Positions 24,585-32,608 are shown, counted from the first letter of the stretch. The stretch: DNA of 49,194 nucleotides from an uncultured Kineothrix sp. (GCA_910588855.1 CAJUSR010000028.1:1-49194); one strand, 5' to 3'. Notes: generated by a model from the letters alone, not told the origin. Translations and numbers: made by a program.

Positions 24585-26267
24585 TCACACCTCCTTCCGC
24601 ATCCAACTATCAGGAACCGCAAAGCAATCCTGATAGTTTAATTTTATTTCTACCCGGTTATCTGTAAAAAGTTCTATCCTGTCAACACAGATTTCCACCA
24701 TTGTTTCAGTTAACTCCCTTGTGTTCTGAAAGCAAAGCCAGTCCGACAATAACTTTTGCAAAGCCGCCTGACATTTCTTTATTCTCTTTTCCTCCTTGAC
24801 GCATACATTTTCCTGTTGCCTGTAAGTTTCCACTTTCTCCTGATATGTACTTTTATATTGCAGAAATGCTGTTTGTGAAATGTTCCCTTCAGCATAATCC
24901 GAATACATCTGCATATATTCTTGCTCTAAAAGATTCCTTTTGCTGATAATTTTTTTCTTTTTCCATTCTTCCCGCTTCAAATTTTCCTCAAAGGAATACC
25001 GAATATCTTTTTCTACCTGTTTCTTTATTCCTTTTATCAAATTTATCTGTTCCTGAATCGTGCTGTACAGGATATCACATAGCAAATCCTCTGCAATAGC
25101 TCTTGTATCACACAGATTACAGTTGTTTCTATGGGTACTGCATTTAAAAATCTTGTACTGCTCTTTTACCCCCTTTACAGAGCGGTAAGCACCTACCCTA
25201 ACCATACTTGCCTTGCATGAACCGCAGAACAACTTTCCCTGAAACACATTCCTGTCGAAAACAACAAACTGCCGCTTGCAGGTTAATTCCGGCTTCTTCC
25301 CTTTTGTCTGCTCCAGTATCTTCTGGACGTTTTCAAACATTTGTCTGTCAATAATTGCTTTATGGTTGTTTTCAATGATAATCTGCTCGTGTTCTGGTAC
25401 TTCACTTACCTTTTTTCCCGCAAAAAAGCTCTGCTCTGATTTATGCCTTATGACACTGCCAATATAGACAGGATTTTCCAGAATCCTTTTAATCGTCGAA
25501 AAATGCCATGATTTCAGTTCCTCCTCCGGATTCCTGTACACATTACCCGACCGGGCATACTGCTTCGGTGTCTGGACATGGTTTTCATACAACCATTTAC
25601 ATATTGTATAGCTGGAAATACCCTGACTGTACTGCCTGAATATCTCCCGTACAATCGGCGCTGTCTGTCCGCAAATCCTATAATTTGTACCACTTTCGTT
25701 CATCTGGTATCCGTATGGAATGGTAGCGGTACGATAAAATATCCCCTTTTCCTGCTTTATCCGAAAGGTACTTCCTACTTTCTTGGAAATATCCCTTGCG
25801 TACATCTCATGCATAAGGTTTTTAAGAGAAATAAGCAAAAGTTCTCTGCTGCAATTTGTATCAGCACTATCATACCTATCAACAACGGATATAAAGCGTA
25901 CGCCTAAGAACGGAAACACCTTCTCAATATAATTCCCGGCTTCTATATACTCCCTTCCAAACCGGGATAAATCCTTGACAATCACACAGTCAATGATTCC
26001 CGCCTTCAAATCTGCTATCATCCGGCTAAATGCCGGACGTGAAAAATCTGTCCCTGTTTTCCCGTCATCAACATATTCTCTTACTATATTCAGGTCAGGA
26101 CATCTGCTTACATATTCCTGTGCCAGCTTTCTTTGATTTCCTAAGGAATCGCTCCCTGTATAGTCACTGTCCACCGATAGCCTTAAATAATCTCCAACCT
26201 GATATACTTTGTCTGTTTTCTTTGTTTTAACATAGTTCTTTCTATATCTGTCCGCTGTCCTGGCCAT
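24585..26267 (-). CDS. Large serine recombinase 2 of 3
   Basis: A 560-aa large serine recombinase with a short basic N-terminal extension. Catalytic Ser31 is in DYLRLSVDSDY; VKDLSRFGREYIEAGNYIEK and DDGKTGTDFSRP follow in the resolvase domain. The recombinase domain includes IPYGYQMNE and WHFSTIKRILENPVYIG, the zinc ribbon is CGSC with FKC and CNLC, and a long coiled coil spans about residues 400-500. It shares only general family features with its two neighbours, so the three are not recent duplicates. It sits between the other two recombinase genes with gaps of 4 and 34 bases. Confidence 0.93.
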   Translation of the reverse strand: MARTADRYRKNYVKTKKTDKVYQVGDYLRLSVDSDYTGSDSLGNQRKLAQEYVSRCPDLNIVREYVDDGKTGTDFSRPAFSRMIADLKAGIIDCVIVKDLSRFGREYIEAGNYIEKVFPFLGVRFISVVDRYDSADTNCSRELLLISLKNLMHEMYARDISKKVGSTFRIKQEKGIFYRTATIPYGYQMNESGTNYRICGQTAPIVREIFRQYSQGISSYTICKWLYENHVQTPKQYARSGNVYRNPEEELKSWHFSTIKRILENPVYIGSVIRHKSEQSFFAGKKVSEVPEHEQIIIENNHKAIIDRQMFENVQKILEQTKGKKPELTCKRQFVVFDRNVFQGKLFCGSCKASMVRVGAYRSVKGVKEQYKIFKCSTHRNNCNLCDTRAIAEDLLCDILYSTIQEQINLIKGIKKQVEKDIRYSFEENLKREEWKKKKIISKRNLLEQEYMQMYSDYAEGNISQTAFLQYKSTYQEKVETYRQQENVCVKEEKRIKKCQAALQKLLSDWLCFQNTRELTETMVEICVDRIELFTDNRVEIKLNYQDCFAVPDSWMRKEV

Positions 26268-26301
26268 TAATGCCCACCCCCTTCACAGATACCGGAATGT
26301 G

Positions 26302-27954
26302 CTAAGTAGGATTGCCTGCAATCCTACTTATAATTTTACATAAGATTTCGTATTCATCCTGATACTTAAAGGTAATCTCAATCCTTTTTTCTTCATAAAC
26401 AGTAATTTTCTCCGCTAATGACAGAACAATACTTCTATCTAACGATGTGATATTTCCTTTTTTCGTAAATGTATCAATCCATTCATTCGCAAACAGCCCT
26501 TCTTTAAAAACTATTTCTATCTCCGCCTGCAATTTTCTGATTGTTTCCTCTATCTCTGCGGACTTATGAGCAAAGTTTTCTTTAAACTGCTCATATTCAT
26601 CTATGGAAATAATCCCTGCCGCCAGATCTCTGTGCAAGGCCATTTCCACCTTCTTACACTGTTCCAGTTCTTGATACTTAGCAAGGATTTCCCGGTCATT
26701 CGCCACCACGTCATCATAACAGTTTTCACTCTCTTTAATTAAAGCCAAAAGTTCATCCAGTTTGACAACTTGTTCAATATGCCTTTTGATTGCATCCAGC
26801 AATATATCTTCTACCACTGATTGGTTTATACTGTGGCGGCTGCACCCTTTACCTTTATTATAAGTGGCGCATATATAGTATACGTTCTGTTTCGCTTTAT
26901 ATCGGTTGCAACGTCTGACCATGCTCCTGCCACATTCCCCGCAAAACATCAAGCCGGACAGCATGAACAGAGTTTCTTCGTCCGGGGATTTACGGGTGTC
27001 AAGATTTAAGAGTTTTGCCACATTTGCAAAATCTGCACTACTGATAATCGCTTCATGGGTATTTTCTTTTACCGCCCACTCTGTCTCCGGCTTTTCTATA
27101 ACTTTATTCAGCTTATAATTGACTTTTTCTCGTTTTCCTTGTTCAAGCACACCTATATAAATCTTATTCTTTAATATGCGGTTAATAGATACCGCCGACC
27201 ATTTTGCTTTTGCATTTTTCTGAAAACCGCATTTATAATTTCCTCCAATCTGTCTTTTATACTCGGAAGGAGCTGCTACACCAAGTTCATTGAGTTTTTC
27301 AGCGATTGCCGCCGAACTCATACCTTTTAATTTCCAGTCAAAAATCTTGCGTACAATCTCAGCCGCATATTCATCTGGTATGATTTTGCTCCTGTCTGTT
27401 TCCAGCTTTTTATAGCCGTATGCAACATGAGCGCCGATATACAGCCCGCTTTTACGCATAACCTCCTGATGGCTTCTCACTTTGCCGGATATATCCCGGC
27501 TATAATTATCATTTACAAAGTTTTTGACCGGAATCAACAGATTTACATCGCTTTGCGTGGCTGTCAGGCTGTCAAAATGATCCAGTACAGACACAAACCG
27601 AACATGATAAGACGGAAAAATTTTTTTCACATAGCGTCCAGAATCAATGTAATCACGTCCTAATCTTGACAAGTCCTTTACAATAACCATATTTACTTTA
27701 CCATCGTAAATATCTTGGCACATACGCTGAAAACTTGGACGTTGAAAATTCAGTCCTGTAAATCCATCATCTATATAAATGTCATAAAGGATAACATTAG
27801 GCATAGATTCTATTGCTTTTAATATTAATGCCTTTTGATTGGCGATGCTGTTGCTTTCTTTCTTATCCTTACTTTCCCGCAGGTCTTCATCTTCCTTTGA
27901 CAGACGCAGGTACACAGCAGCCATATAAGATATATATGAAATGTATTCACCCAT
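26302..27954 (-). CDS. Large serine recombinase 3 of 3
   Basis: A 550-aa large serine recombinase, first in transcription order. Catalytic Ser19 is in VYLRLSKEDEDL; VKDLSRLGRDYIDSGRYVKK and DDGFTGLNFQRP complete the resolvase core. The recombinase domain shows VAYGYKKL and WSAVSINRILKNKIYIG, the zinc ribbon CGECGRSM with YYIC and GC, and a coiled coil (about 400-480). AGGAGG lies 7 bases before the ATG. In known systems one such recombinase is enough for excision together with a directionality factor; why three are kept here is unclear. They may act as heteromers or on different sites. Confidence 0.93.
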   Translation of the reverse strand: MGEYISYISYMAAVYLRLSKEDEDLRESKDKKESNSIANQKALILKAIESMPNVILYDIYIDDGFTGLNFQRPSFQRMCQDIYDGKVNMVIVKDLSRLGRDYIDSGRYVKKIFPSYHVRFVSVLDHFDSLTATQSDVNLLIPVKNFVNDNYSRDISGKVRSHQEVMRKSGLYIGAHVAYGYKKLETDRSKIIPDEYAAEIVRKIFDWKLKGMSSAAIAEKLNELGVAAPSEYKRQIGGNYKCGFQKNAKAKWSAVSINRILKNKIYIGVLEQGKREKVNYKLNKVIEKPETEWAVKENTHEAIISSADFANVAKLLNLDTRKSPDEETLFMLSGLMFCGECGRSMVRRCNRYKAKQNVYYICATYNKGKGCSRHSINQSVVEDILLDAIKRHIEQVVKLDELLALIKESENCYDDVVANDREILAKYQELEQCKKVEMALHRDLAAGIISIDEYEQFKENFAHKSAEIEETIRKLQAEIEIVFKEGLFANEWIDTFTKKGNITSLDRSIVLSLAEKITVYEEKRIEITFKYQDEYEILCKIISRIAGNPT

Positions 27955-28076
27955 ACCGCTTCCTCCTAATTTTATAGTGCTGGCAAACCATAAAATCAGG
28001 GTTTCACATATGAATTTAGTCCTGAATATAGTCTAGCACAAGTCTACGCCTTTATTCAATGAAGAAATACACAATT

Positions 28077-28334
28077 TCATATGATGGTACTGGCAGTTTT
28101 CAAAATTAGCTCTTGCAGCCGCTCCGTAAGTGTGACCGTTGTATCTTCAAATACTATTTTGACGATGTATTCCCCATATCTATAGCAATACGGGTTTTTA
28201 ATTTGTCTGAGATAGTCCTTTATCTGTTCATCCCGGTTTTTCCTTTTGTTTACTTCTACCTCTCTTATATCCGTAAGTTCTTCACTCTTCACCGTCTTTA
28301 CATCTACATTCTTCATTTCTTCTATACTCAACAT
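28077..28334 (-). CDS. Small mobile-element protein (DUF6870-like), unknown function
   Basis: An 85-aa charged protein. The segment QIKNPYCYRYGEYIVKI followed by LTERLQELI resembles small proteins (DUF6870-like, from memory) found beside serine recombinases and conjugative elements in Clostridia. There is no helix-turn-helix I can recognise and no signal peptide. GAGG lies 7 bases before the ATG. It is 122 bases upstream of the recombinase triplet and on the same strand. A small protein at this position could be a recombination directionality factor, but nothing in the sequence proves it. Confidence 0.65.
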   Translation of the reverse strand: MLSIEEMKNVDVKTVKSEELTDIREVEVNKRKNRDEQIKDYLRQIKNPYCYRYGEYIVKIVFEDTTVTLTERLQELILKTASTII

Positions 28335-28456
28335 ACATATACCTCTTTCAGTTTCCTACATTCCATTATATTGACATTTGCTTGTCCTATATGTATCCAT
28401 GTTCCACATCACTCAAATATATTTTACATTGTCAAGTAATGAGTTTAATTTTGCAC

Positions 28457-28479
28457 ATAAAAAAGTGTCTTCGACACTT
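28457..28479 (-). terminator. Rho-independent terminator
   Basis: AAGTGTC and GACACTT pair around a 3-base loop and are followed on the minus strand by TTTTTT. It would stop transcription entering the recombinase region from the psd side. Confidence 0.65.
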
Positions 28480-28528
28480 CAATTTATTTCCTTCTGGCGA
28501 AGGAATTTCCTATAAAGTAAAAAAGAAT

Positions 28529-28615
28529 CCTGCCAGCAGGATTCTCCGCCTGCGGCGAGTCGCGACAGCGACATGCTCCCCCTCCGACGCAGTGCGATAA
28601 TTGCTTTTTTACCAT
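28529..28615. repeat. Structured 86-bp repeat, copy 2
   Basis: Same family as 18201-18286, with few differences (for example GCGAGTCGCGACAGCGAC against GCGGGTCGCGGCAGCGAC). A GAATCCTGC-CA-GCAGGATTC hairpin lies at its left edge. It is immediately next to the large palindrome that starts at 28644. Confidence 0.75.
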
Positions 28616-28643
28616 ATGGGATATTCGGAGAACTTTCCTATAT

Positions 28644-28880
28644 GGATTCGGGTGTCAAAAGGTCTTCCCGGCAGCGCCGCTTGGCAGATTGCACAAAAGA
28701 ATATTGTGCAAGTGGCTTTTGTACGATGGAGAGGAGACTCAAAAATCGTGGAAGCCAATGCTGAACACGATTTTCGCCTTAAGAGGCTCATCGGAATGCT
28801 CCGTACAATCAAACGCGCACAAATTTTTTGTGCAATCTGCCAAGTGGCACTGCCGGGAAGACCTTTTGACACCCGAATCC
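28644..28880. repeat. Large palindromic element with 55-bp arms
   Basis: The left arm (28644-28698) and right arm (28826-28880) are reverse complements with two mismatches, starting GGATTCGGGTGTCAAAAGG. The centre of about 127 bases holds further dyads: TTGTACG/CGTACAA and AAAATCGTG/CACGATTTT. The outer arm sequence recurs in the smaller palindrome at 13056-13122. Open frames on both strands encode near-identical peptides because of the symmetry and are not genes. It looks like a MITE-like or hairpin repeat. Confidence 0.85.
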
Positions 28881-29097
28881 TATATGACAAAAAAGCAGAA
28901 ACTCTCTTGAATCTCTGCTCTCTTAGCTATTGCTTTCAATTATATAATACAAACTTCTCTATTTTGCTTACAACACCCTCTATAAACTATCTGTTTTTCC
29001 CCAGAACTTAGTGAATCAATAGGAATAAGTTCACCATTTTTTTGAAATAAAACAACTCATCAATCTTCATGTTTTCATACATGAGTTTAATGCATTT
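28881..29097. other. Intergenic spacer downstream of psd
   Basis: I see no gene here. A weak stem AACTCAT...ATGAGTT (about 29050-29082) follows psd and may end its transcript; the loop is long and the call is poor. Confidence 0.3.
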
Positions 29098-29940
29098 TTA
29101 TTTTTCTTCCCTACGGTGCGGTTGGCAAGGACTACCTGTTCCGATACGTTCCCCCATGCGCACAGATGTCTCCCTCCCTGCCCTGCTGTCCGCCCAAATC
29201 CCGTCGTTCACGGTGAGAGTCCCCTTTTGAAAGCACAAAATAACCGTAGAACCGCCAAATTCAAAATACCCTTTTTCCTGCCCCTTTCTGACCTCTGCCG
29301 GCCCGTGAAGGTTTACAATCCTGCCGACCAGCATTGCTCCTACCTCCATCATAAGAACCACGCCAAAATTTTCGGTTTTAAGAAGAGAATACTGTCTCGC
29401 ATTTTCCGCGTAAACCGGTACCGTTCCTGTAGCGACAGGGCGAACGGTGTGCAGAACACCCGGTATCCGCACAGTCTTTGTCCTCCGCCCATCTGCAATG
29501 TAGCAGAAATGGTGGTAATTGTCCACGGTCAGACGAAAAACCAAAAGAATACCTCCCCGGTAACGCTCTGCCAGCCGTTTGTTTTTTAACAGGCCCTCCA
29601 GCGTATAGACCACGTTCTTTACCTTAAAATGACTGTTTTCCGCAATCGGATAACAAGACAGTCTCCCATCGCAGGGACTTGCCAGCGCTTCCCCATCCTG
29701 CACAATCCGGCGTTTCTCCGGAAGAATTTTCCTGCAGAAAAAATCATTAAAGGAATTATATTCCCGCTTTTCGTAATCGTCCATACAGATCTTGTATTTC
29801 CGCACAAAAGGCCCAACCATATACGCAGATAGTCTGGTATTTAACAGAAGCCCTCCGATTTTAGAAAAAACAGGACTGGTAAGCGGCTTTAACAGCAATC
29901 TGCCGGGAAGCGTCCGGTAAAGTATATTCAGCATCCCCAC
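29098..29940 (-). CDS. psd: Phosphatidylserine decarboxylase proenzyme
   Basis: A 280-aa enzyme that converts phosphatidylserine to phosphatidylethanolamine at the membrane. The self-cleavage site is visible as FGGSTVILCF, where the Ser would become the pyruvoyl group, and the charge-relay DNYHHFCYI segment lies upstream near residue 140. The N-terminal SYNSFNDFFCRKI-like region (EYNSFNDFFCRKILPE) and SPCDGRL are typical of the Clostridial type II family. It overlaps pssA by 13 bases, so the two steps of phosphatidylethanolamine synthesis are coupled. It lies inside the spmA element, so cells that excise the element would lose it unless another copy exists. Confidence 0.93.
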   Translation of the reverse strand: MGMLNILYRTLPGRLLLKPLTSPVFSKIGGLLLNTRLSAYMVGPFVRKYKICMDDYEKREYNSFNDFFCRKILPEKRRIVQDGEALASPCDGRLSCYPIAENSHFKVKNVVYTLEGLLKNKRLAERYRGGILLVFRLTVDNYHHFCYIADGRRTKTVRIPGVLHTVRPVATGTVPVYAENARQYSLLKTENFGVVLMMEVGAMLVGRIVNLHGPAEVRKGQEKGYFEFGGSTVILCFQKGTLTVNDGIWADSRAGRETSVRMGERIGTGSPCQPHRREEK

Positions 29941-30590
29941 TCCTTCCCTGCCAGCAAAAGGAACAGCGCCGCCGCCACAATCCCCGCGAAAAACGCCAGC
30001 CCTTTTCCTTTTAATTTGGGAAACGGCAGATCAATGATAAACAGCAGCCCCATAACCGCCAGTATAAGATGCAGAAGGGGAACAAAAATCCCAGCCGGAA
30101 TCCATGTTCCAACCAGGCACATAACAGGCAGCACCACGGACGCGGCAGTAATCGGAAGCCCTCTGTAACAAGGTTTTTCTTCTGTTTCCCCTAAACGCCC
30201 CTGTGCCGTCACATTAAACTGCGCCAGCCGTATTACCCCACAGATACAGTACCACGCAATCACAAGCATTCCCGCCGCGCCGTTTACCCCCAGCGTAAAA
30301 CATATAACCGAAGGAAAGACTCCAAAACACACAATATCACAAAGGGAATCAATCTGGATGCCAAACGCCTTCTCATCCTCCGTCCTGTCCGTTTTTTTCC
30401 TTGCAATCCGCCCGTCAAAGGCATCGCACAGGCCGGAAAATGCCAAACAGAATATAGCCTTTGTCTTCCTCCCGTGCAACCCCTCCATCATCCCCACTAT
30501 GGAAACAAATAAACCAAAGTATGTCAGCCATACCGTATAATCATAAACTCCAAGCAGATTTATCTTTTTGTCCCTATTCTTCCGTTCCAT
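29928..30590 (-). CDS. pssA: CDP-diacylglycerol-serine O-phosphatidyltransferase
   Basis: A 220-aa integral membrane enzyme making phosphatidylserine from CDP-diacylglycerol and serine. The CDP-alcohol phosphotransferase motif is present as DGRIAR, then 12 residues, then GIQIDSLCD, the wider spacing expected for this PssA type. About six membrane segments follow. It is the middle gene of a three-gene operon (PAS-CPBP protein, pssA, psd), starting 31 bases after the first gene, with AAAGGA 10 bases before the ATG. Function is clear; its presence on a putative excisable element is unusual. Confidence 0.92.
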   Translation of the reverse strand: MERKNRDKKINLLGVYDYTVWLTYFGLFVSIVGMMEGLHGRKTKAIFCLAFSGLCDAFDGRIARKKTDRTEDEKAFGIQIDSLCDIVCFGVFPSVICFTLGVNGAAGMLVIAWYCICGVIRLAQFNVTAQGRLGETEEKPCYRGLPITAASVVLPVMCLVGTWIPAGIFVPLLHLILAVMGLLFIIDLPFPKLKGKGLAFFAGIVAAALFLLLAGKEWGC

Positions 30591-30621
30591 ATGTTCCGTT
30601 TCCTTTCATCAAACCATTGGG

Positions 30622-31665
30622 TCAAATCAGATAACGCAAAAATGTCGCTATCTCTCCCAGCACATAATGGATAATACACAGACCCCAGATATTCCCCTGC
30701 TTATGGTAGAAAATTCCCAAAATCCCCAATAGAAGGGATGCCGCCAGCATATACGGAAATCCATAGGCAATATGAAGGACGCCAAACACAAGGGCTGAAA
30801 CTATAATTGACAAAATTCCGGCATATTTTCCCGTAAAAATACGGTTCAGGTTTTCCTGCATAACGCCCCTTGCCAAAAACTCCTGCAAAACAACGGTAAA
30901 CGGATAAATGACATCCGCAAAAGTTCCTACGCTCCAATCCCAGAACGGGGCACCCTCCGGGAAAAATCCGGGCGCAATTCGTAAGATAATAACTTTTCCG
31001 ACAACCAGCAGGACGCCTACCGCCAAAGTAATCGCAATATCCGGAACAAAGGTTTTCTTTGCATTTGTAATTTTCAATCCGATATCCCGGATGGAAAAGC
31101 TGGTCGTTTTCAGGATAATAAAGAACATAATAATGGAAATACCCTCGATAACCAAACTCATAACCTGTCCGGGCAGCTCCATATTCAGATGACACAACAG
31201 GCTCCAAAGGAACAGATATACACATACACAAATCATTAGTACGGAAAATACGGCGGAAGCCTCCCTTCGTTGCCTGTTGAGCTTTGCAACCTCCGTAACA
31301 TCAGAGAAAACTACCACAATCCCTATCTTTTTTTCACCATCCTCTCCGTACAGGAAAGAGGAAGTAAGGCGGAATGATTTTAATTCCTGATTTTCCGCCT
31401 GATACACGGCTTCGCCGGTATGAGTATGTTCTTTGTCATAGACTGCATCCAAAACAAACTGATGAACTCCGTCATTGTTTCCATTATCCCGGTCATCCAA
31501 GAATACCTTGCCGTAATTCTTCCCGGACACATTTTCATCCACGCCAAGCATATTGCATCCCTTGTCATTGAGAAAGATAATTTTCCCATGCATGTCTACC
31601 ACCAGGACACCATCATTCATATCCCGTAAAATCCGCGGAATAATCCCATTTTTTTCTACTGTCAT
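30622..31665 (-). CDS. PAS domain fused to a CPBP-family intramembrane protease
   Basis: A 347-aa protein. Residues about 5-125 form a PAS domain (MNDGVLVVDMHGKIIFLNDK, then MLGVDENVSGKNY and IGIVVVFSDVTE). The rest has about seven to eight membrane segments with the CPBP (Abi, CaaX protease-like) motifs: QEFLARGVMQ, FGVLHIAYG and IIHYVLGE, carrying the expected Glu, Arg and His residues. The first motif has a single Glu where the family usually has EE. A sensor PAS in front of a CPBP protease suggests regulated membrane proteolysis or an immunity/lipid-linked role. It leads the operon with pssA and psd. The start at 31665 follows a GGTGGG site; the frame is open 5 codons further. Confidence 0.8.
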   Translation of the reverse strand: MTVEKNGIIPRILRDMNDGVLVVDMHGKIIFLNDKGCNMLGVDENVSGKNYGKVFLDDRDNGNNDGVHQFVLDAVYDKEHTHTGEAVYQAENQELKSFRLTSSFLYGEDGEKKIGIVVVFSDVTEVAKLNRQRREASAVFSVLMICVCVYLFLWSLLCHLNMELPGQVMSLVIEGISIIMFFIILKTTSFSIRDIGLKITNAKKTFVPDIAITLAVGVLLVVGKVIILRIAPGFFPEGAPFWDWSVGTFADVIYPFTVVLQEFLARGVMQENLNRIFTGKYAGILSIIVSALVFGVLHIAYGFPYMLAASLLLGILGIFYHKQGNIWGLCIIHYVLGEIATFLRYLI

Positions 31666-31707
31666 ATCATACCCACCCAATCATCAATACATCTGCAAAT
31701 CCAAAGC

Positions 31708-31740
31708 AAGTCTAACCCTTTTGGGATTAGGATTATATCA
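31708..31740 (-). promoter_or_regulatory. Extended -10 promoter and leader hairpin of the PAS-CPBP/pssA/psd operon
   Basis: TGATATAAT (31732-31740, minus strand) is an extended -10 box; no good -35 is seen. Just downstream CTAATCCC and GGGTTAG form a small bulged hairpin with an AAAA loop in the leader. Confidence 0.5.
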
Positions 31741-31841
31741 CACTATGCTTCCATTGTGGGCATATTGGGATGATTCGCATTTTTTACGGTATCATTTACT
31801 TTATACAGATCATAATACAGGTTGATTGGTCAATTGCAATC

Positions 31842-31960
31842 CGAGCTTCCCGTTTTGTAACCGACTTTCACATTTTGAAAGCGAGCTTCAAAATGTGTAC
31901 CCGAAATTCCACTTTTGTAGCACGATTCCCGTTCCAAAAGACGATTTTGTGCTATACTCT
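31842..31960. repeat. Phased degenerate 20-bp repeats
   Basis: The triplet CGA recurs at 31842, 31862, 31882, 31902, 31923 and 31942, giving spacings of 20, 20, 20, 21 and 19 bases. Units also share TTC near position 5-8 and TTTTG near position 12-16. The stretch lies in the 600-base non-coding gap between the PAS-CPBP operon and the right end of the spmA element. No gene is visible between 31761 and 32269. Confidence 0.5.
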
Positions 31961-32254
31961 CCTTATAGGGCTAAGCTAGTAATAAAGACATTTCTGCCAT
32001 TTACTAATTTAGTCCTAATCTAAATCTAAATTATCAATATGTAATTGTTTACCTTCTCCCCTCCTTACGCTATACTAAAATTAGTAACTCATTGCTTTTA
32101 GGCACTTTGAGTCACATTACTGACATTTCTTTTTATTTTCTTTTGAATCGGCGCCGCCCAAATGAAAAATCAGAAATACTTTGCTGCAAAACTACATTTT
32201 TTCATTAGGACTAAATCGGTGGAAACCCTTGATTTTTCAATAGATTTTTCAACC

Positions 32255-32295
32255 TGTCATTATAATAACTCAAAGCCCTGCCGGCGTACACGCCC
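32255..32295. other. Right attachment junction (attR-like) in spmA
   Basis: SpmA coding sequence ends at the codons for A-G-L; the proposed core CT on the coding strand is at 32275-32274 and a TGA follows at once in the inserted DNA. The inserted side reads TTGAGTTATTATAATGACAGG, whose AGTTA and TGACA blocks also occur, inverted, at the other end (AAGTTAGTGACACG). Confidence 0.6.
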
Positions 32296-32608
32296 AGCCC
32301 AGCCCAAGTATATTCGCAATAATATTCGTAGAAATATACCCTTCTGCGGCATGCCCTTTCGGAATCCGCGGAAACATAAAAGAAATAAAAGGCCGGATTC
32401 CTCTCGCCAACTTTTCTATCAGACCGGAAGTCTTGGCAATTTCCATCAAGCCTACCCATAATGCCATAACGCCAATCATGGTAATGCACAAAGAAACCGC
32501 TTCCCCAGCCGAGTCCAATGCCGCATTGCTGACCTCCTTCATATTTCCTGTCGCCGCACCGTAAACCACTCCGATAATAATCATAAAAGCCCAAATATAA
32601 TTTAGCAT
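32270..32608 (-). CDS. spmA: Spore maturation protein A, 5' part (gene split by insertion)
   Basis: The N-terminal 112 residues of SpmA: MLNYIWAFMIIIGVVYGAAT, a central LCITMIGVMALWVGLMEIAK segment, PFISFMFPRIPKGHAAEGYI and NIIANILGLGWACTPAGL, which is exactly where the family continues with K-A-M-E. The frame then meets TGA in the inserted DNA. ATG at 32608 is preferred over the GTG one codon upstream because GGAGG is 5 bases before it. SpmA is a membrane protein that with SpmB is needed for spore core dehydration. The rest of the gene is at 19881-20258. Without excision the product would be a truncated, probably inactive peptide. Confidence 0.88.
   Translation of the reverse strand: MLNYIWAFMIIIGVVYGAATGNMKEVSNAALDSAGEAVSLCITMIGVMALWVGLMEIAKTSGLIEKLARGIRPFISFMFPRIPKGHAAEGYISTNIIANILGLGWACTPAGL

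Larger units (their letters stand above)
20258..32274. mobile_element. 12.0-kb skin-like intervening element interrupting spmA
   Basis: The insertion separates the 3' and 5' parts of spmA and is about 12,017 bases if the core is the shared CT. It carries, all on the minus strand, a TOPRIM-like and an AAA-ATPase gene, a decayed transposase-like gene, three large serine recombinases, a small protein of unknown function, two palindromic repeats, and a PAS-CPBP/pssA/psd operon. There are no structural phage or conjugation genes. The architecture (recombinases, sporulation gene target, precise in-frame restoration on removal) resembles the skin element of sigK. Excision is inferred. Whether pssA/psd came with the element or were captured later is open. 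Confidence 0.85.

Noticed and set aside
28601..29011. Open frames on both strands across the large palindrome
   Set aside because: Both encode the same peptides (GLPGSAxWQIAQK and LPGRPFDTRI) because the DNA is symmetrical. There is no ribosome site or family match.
31842..31960. CRISPR array
   Set aside because: The units are only about 20 bases, degenerate and without separate spacers, and no cas genes are present.
20258..32274. Classical prophage or conjugative element
   Set aside because: There are no capsid, tail, portal, relaxase or type IV secretion genes in the 12 kb.
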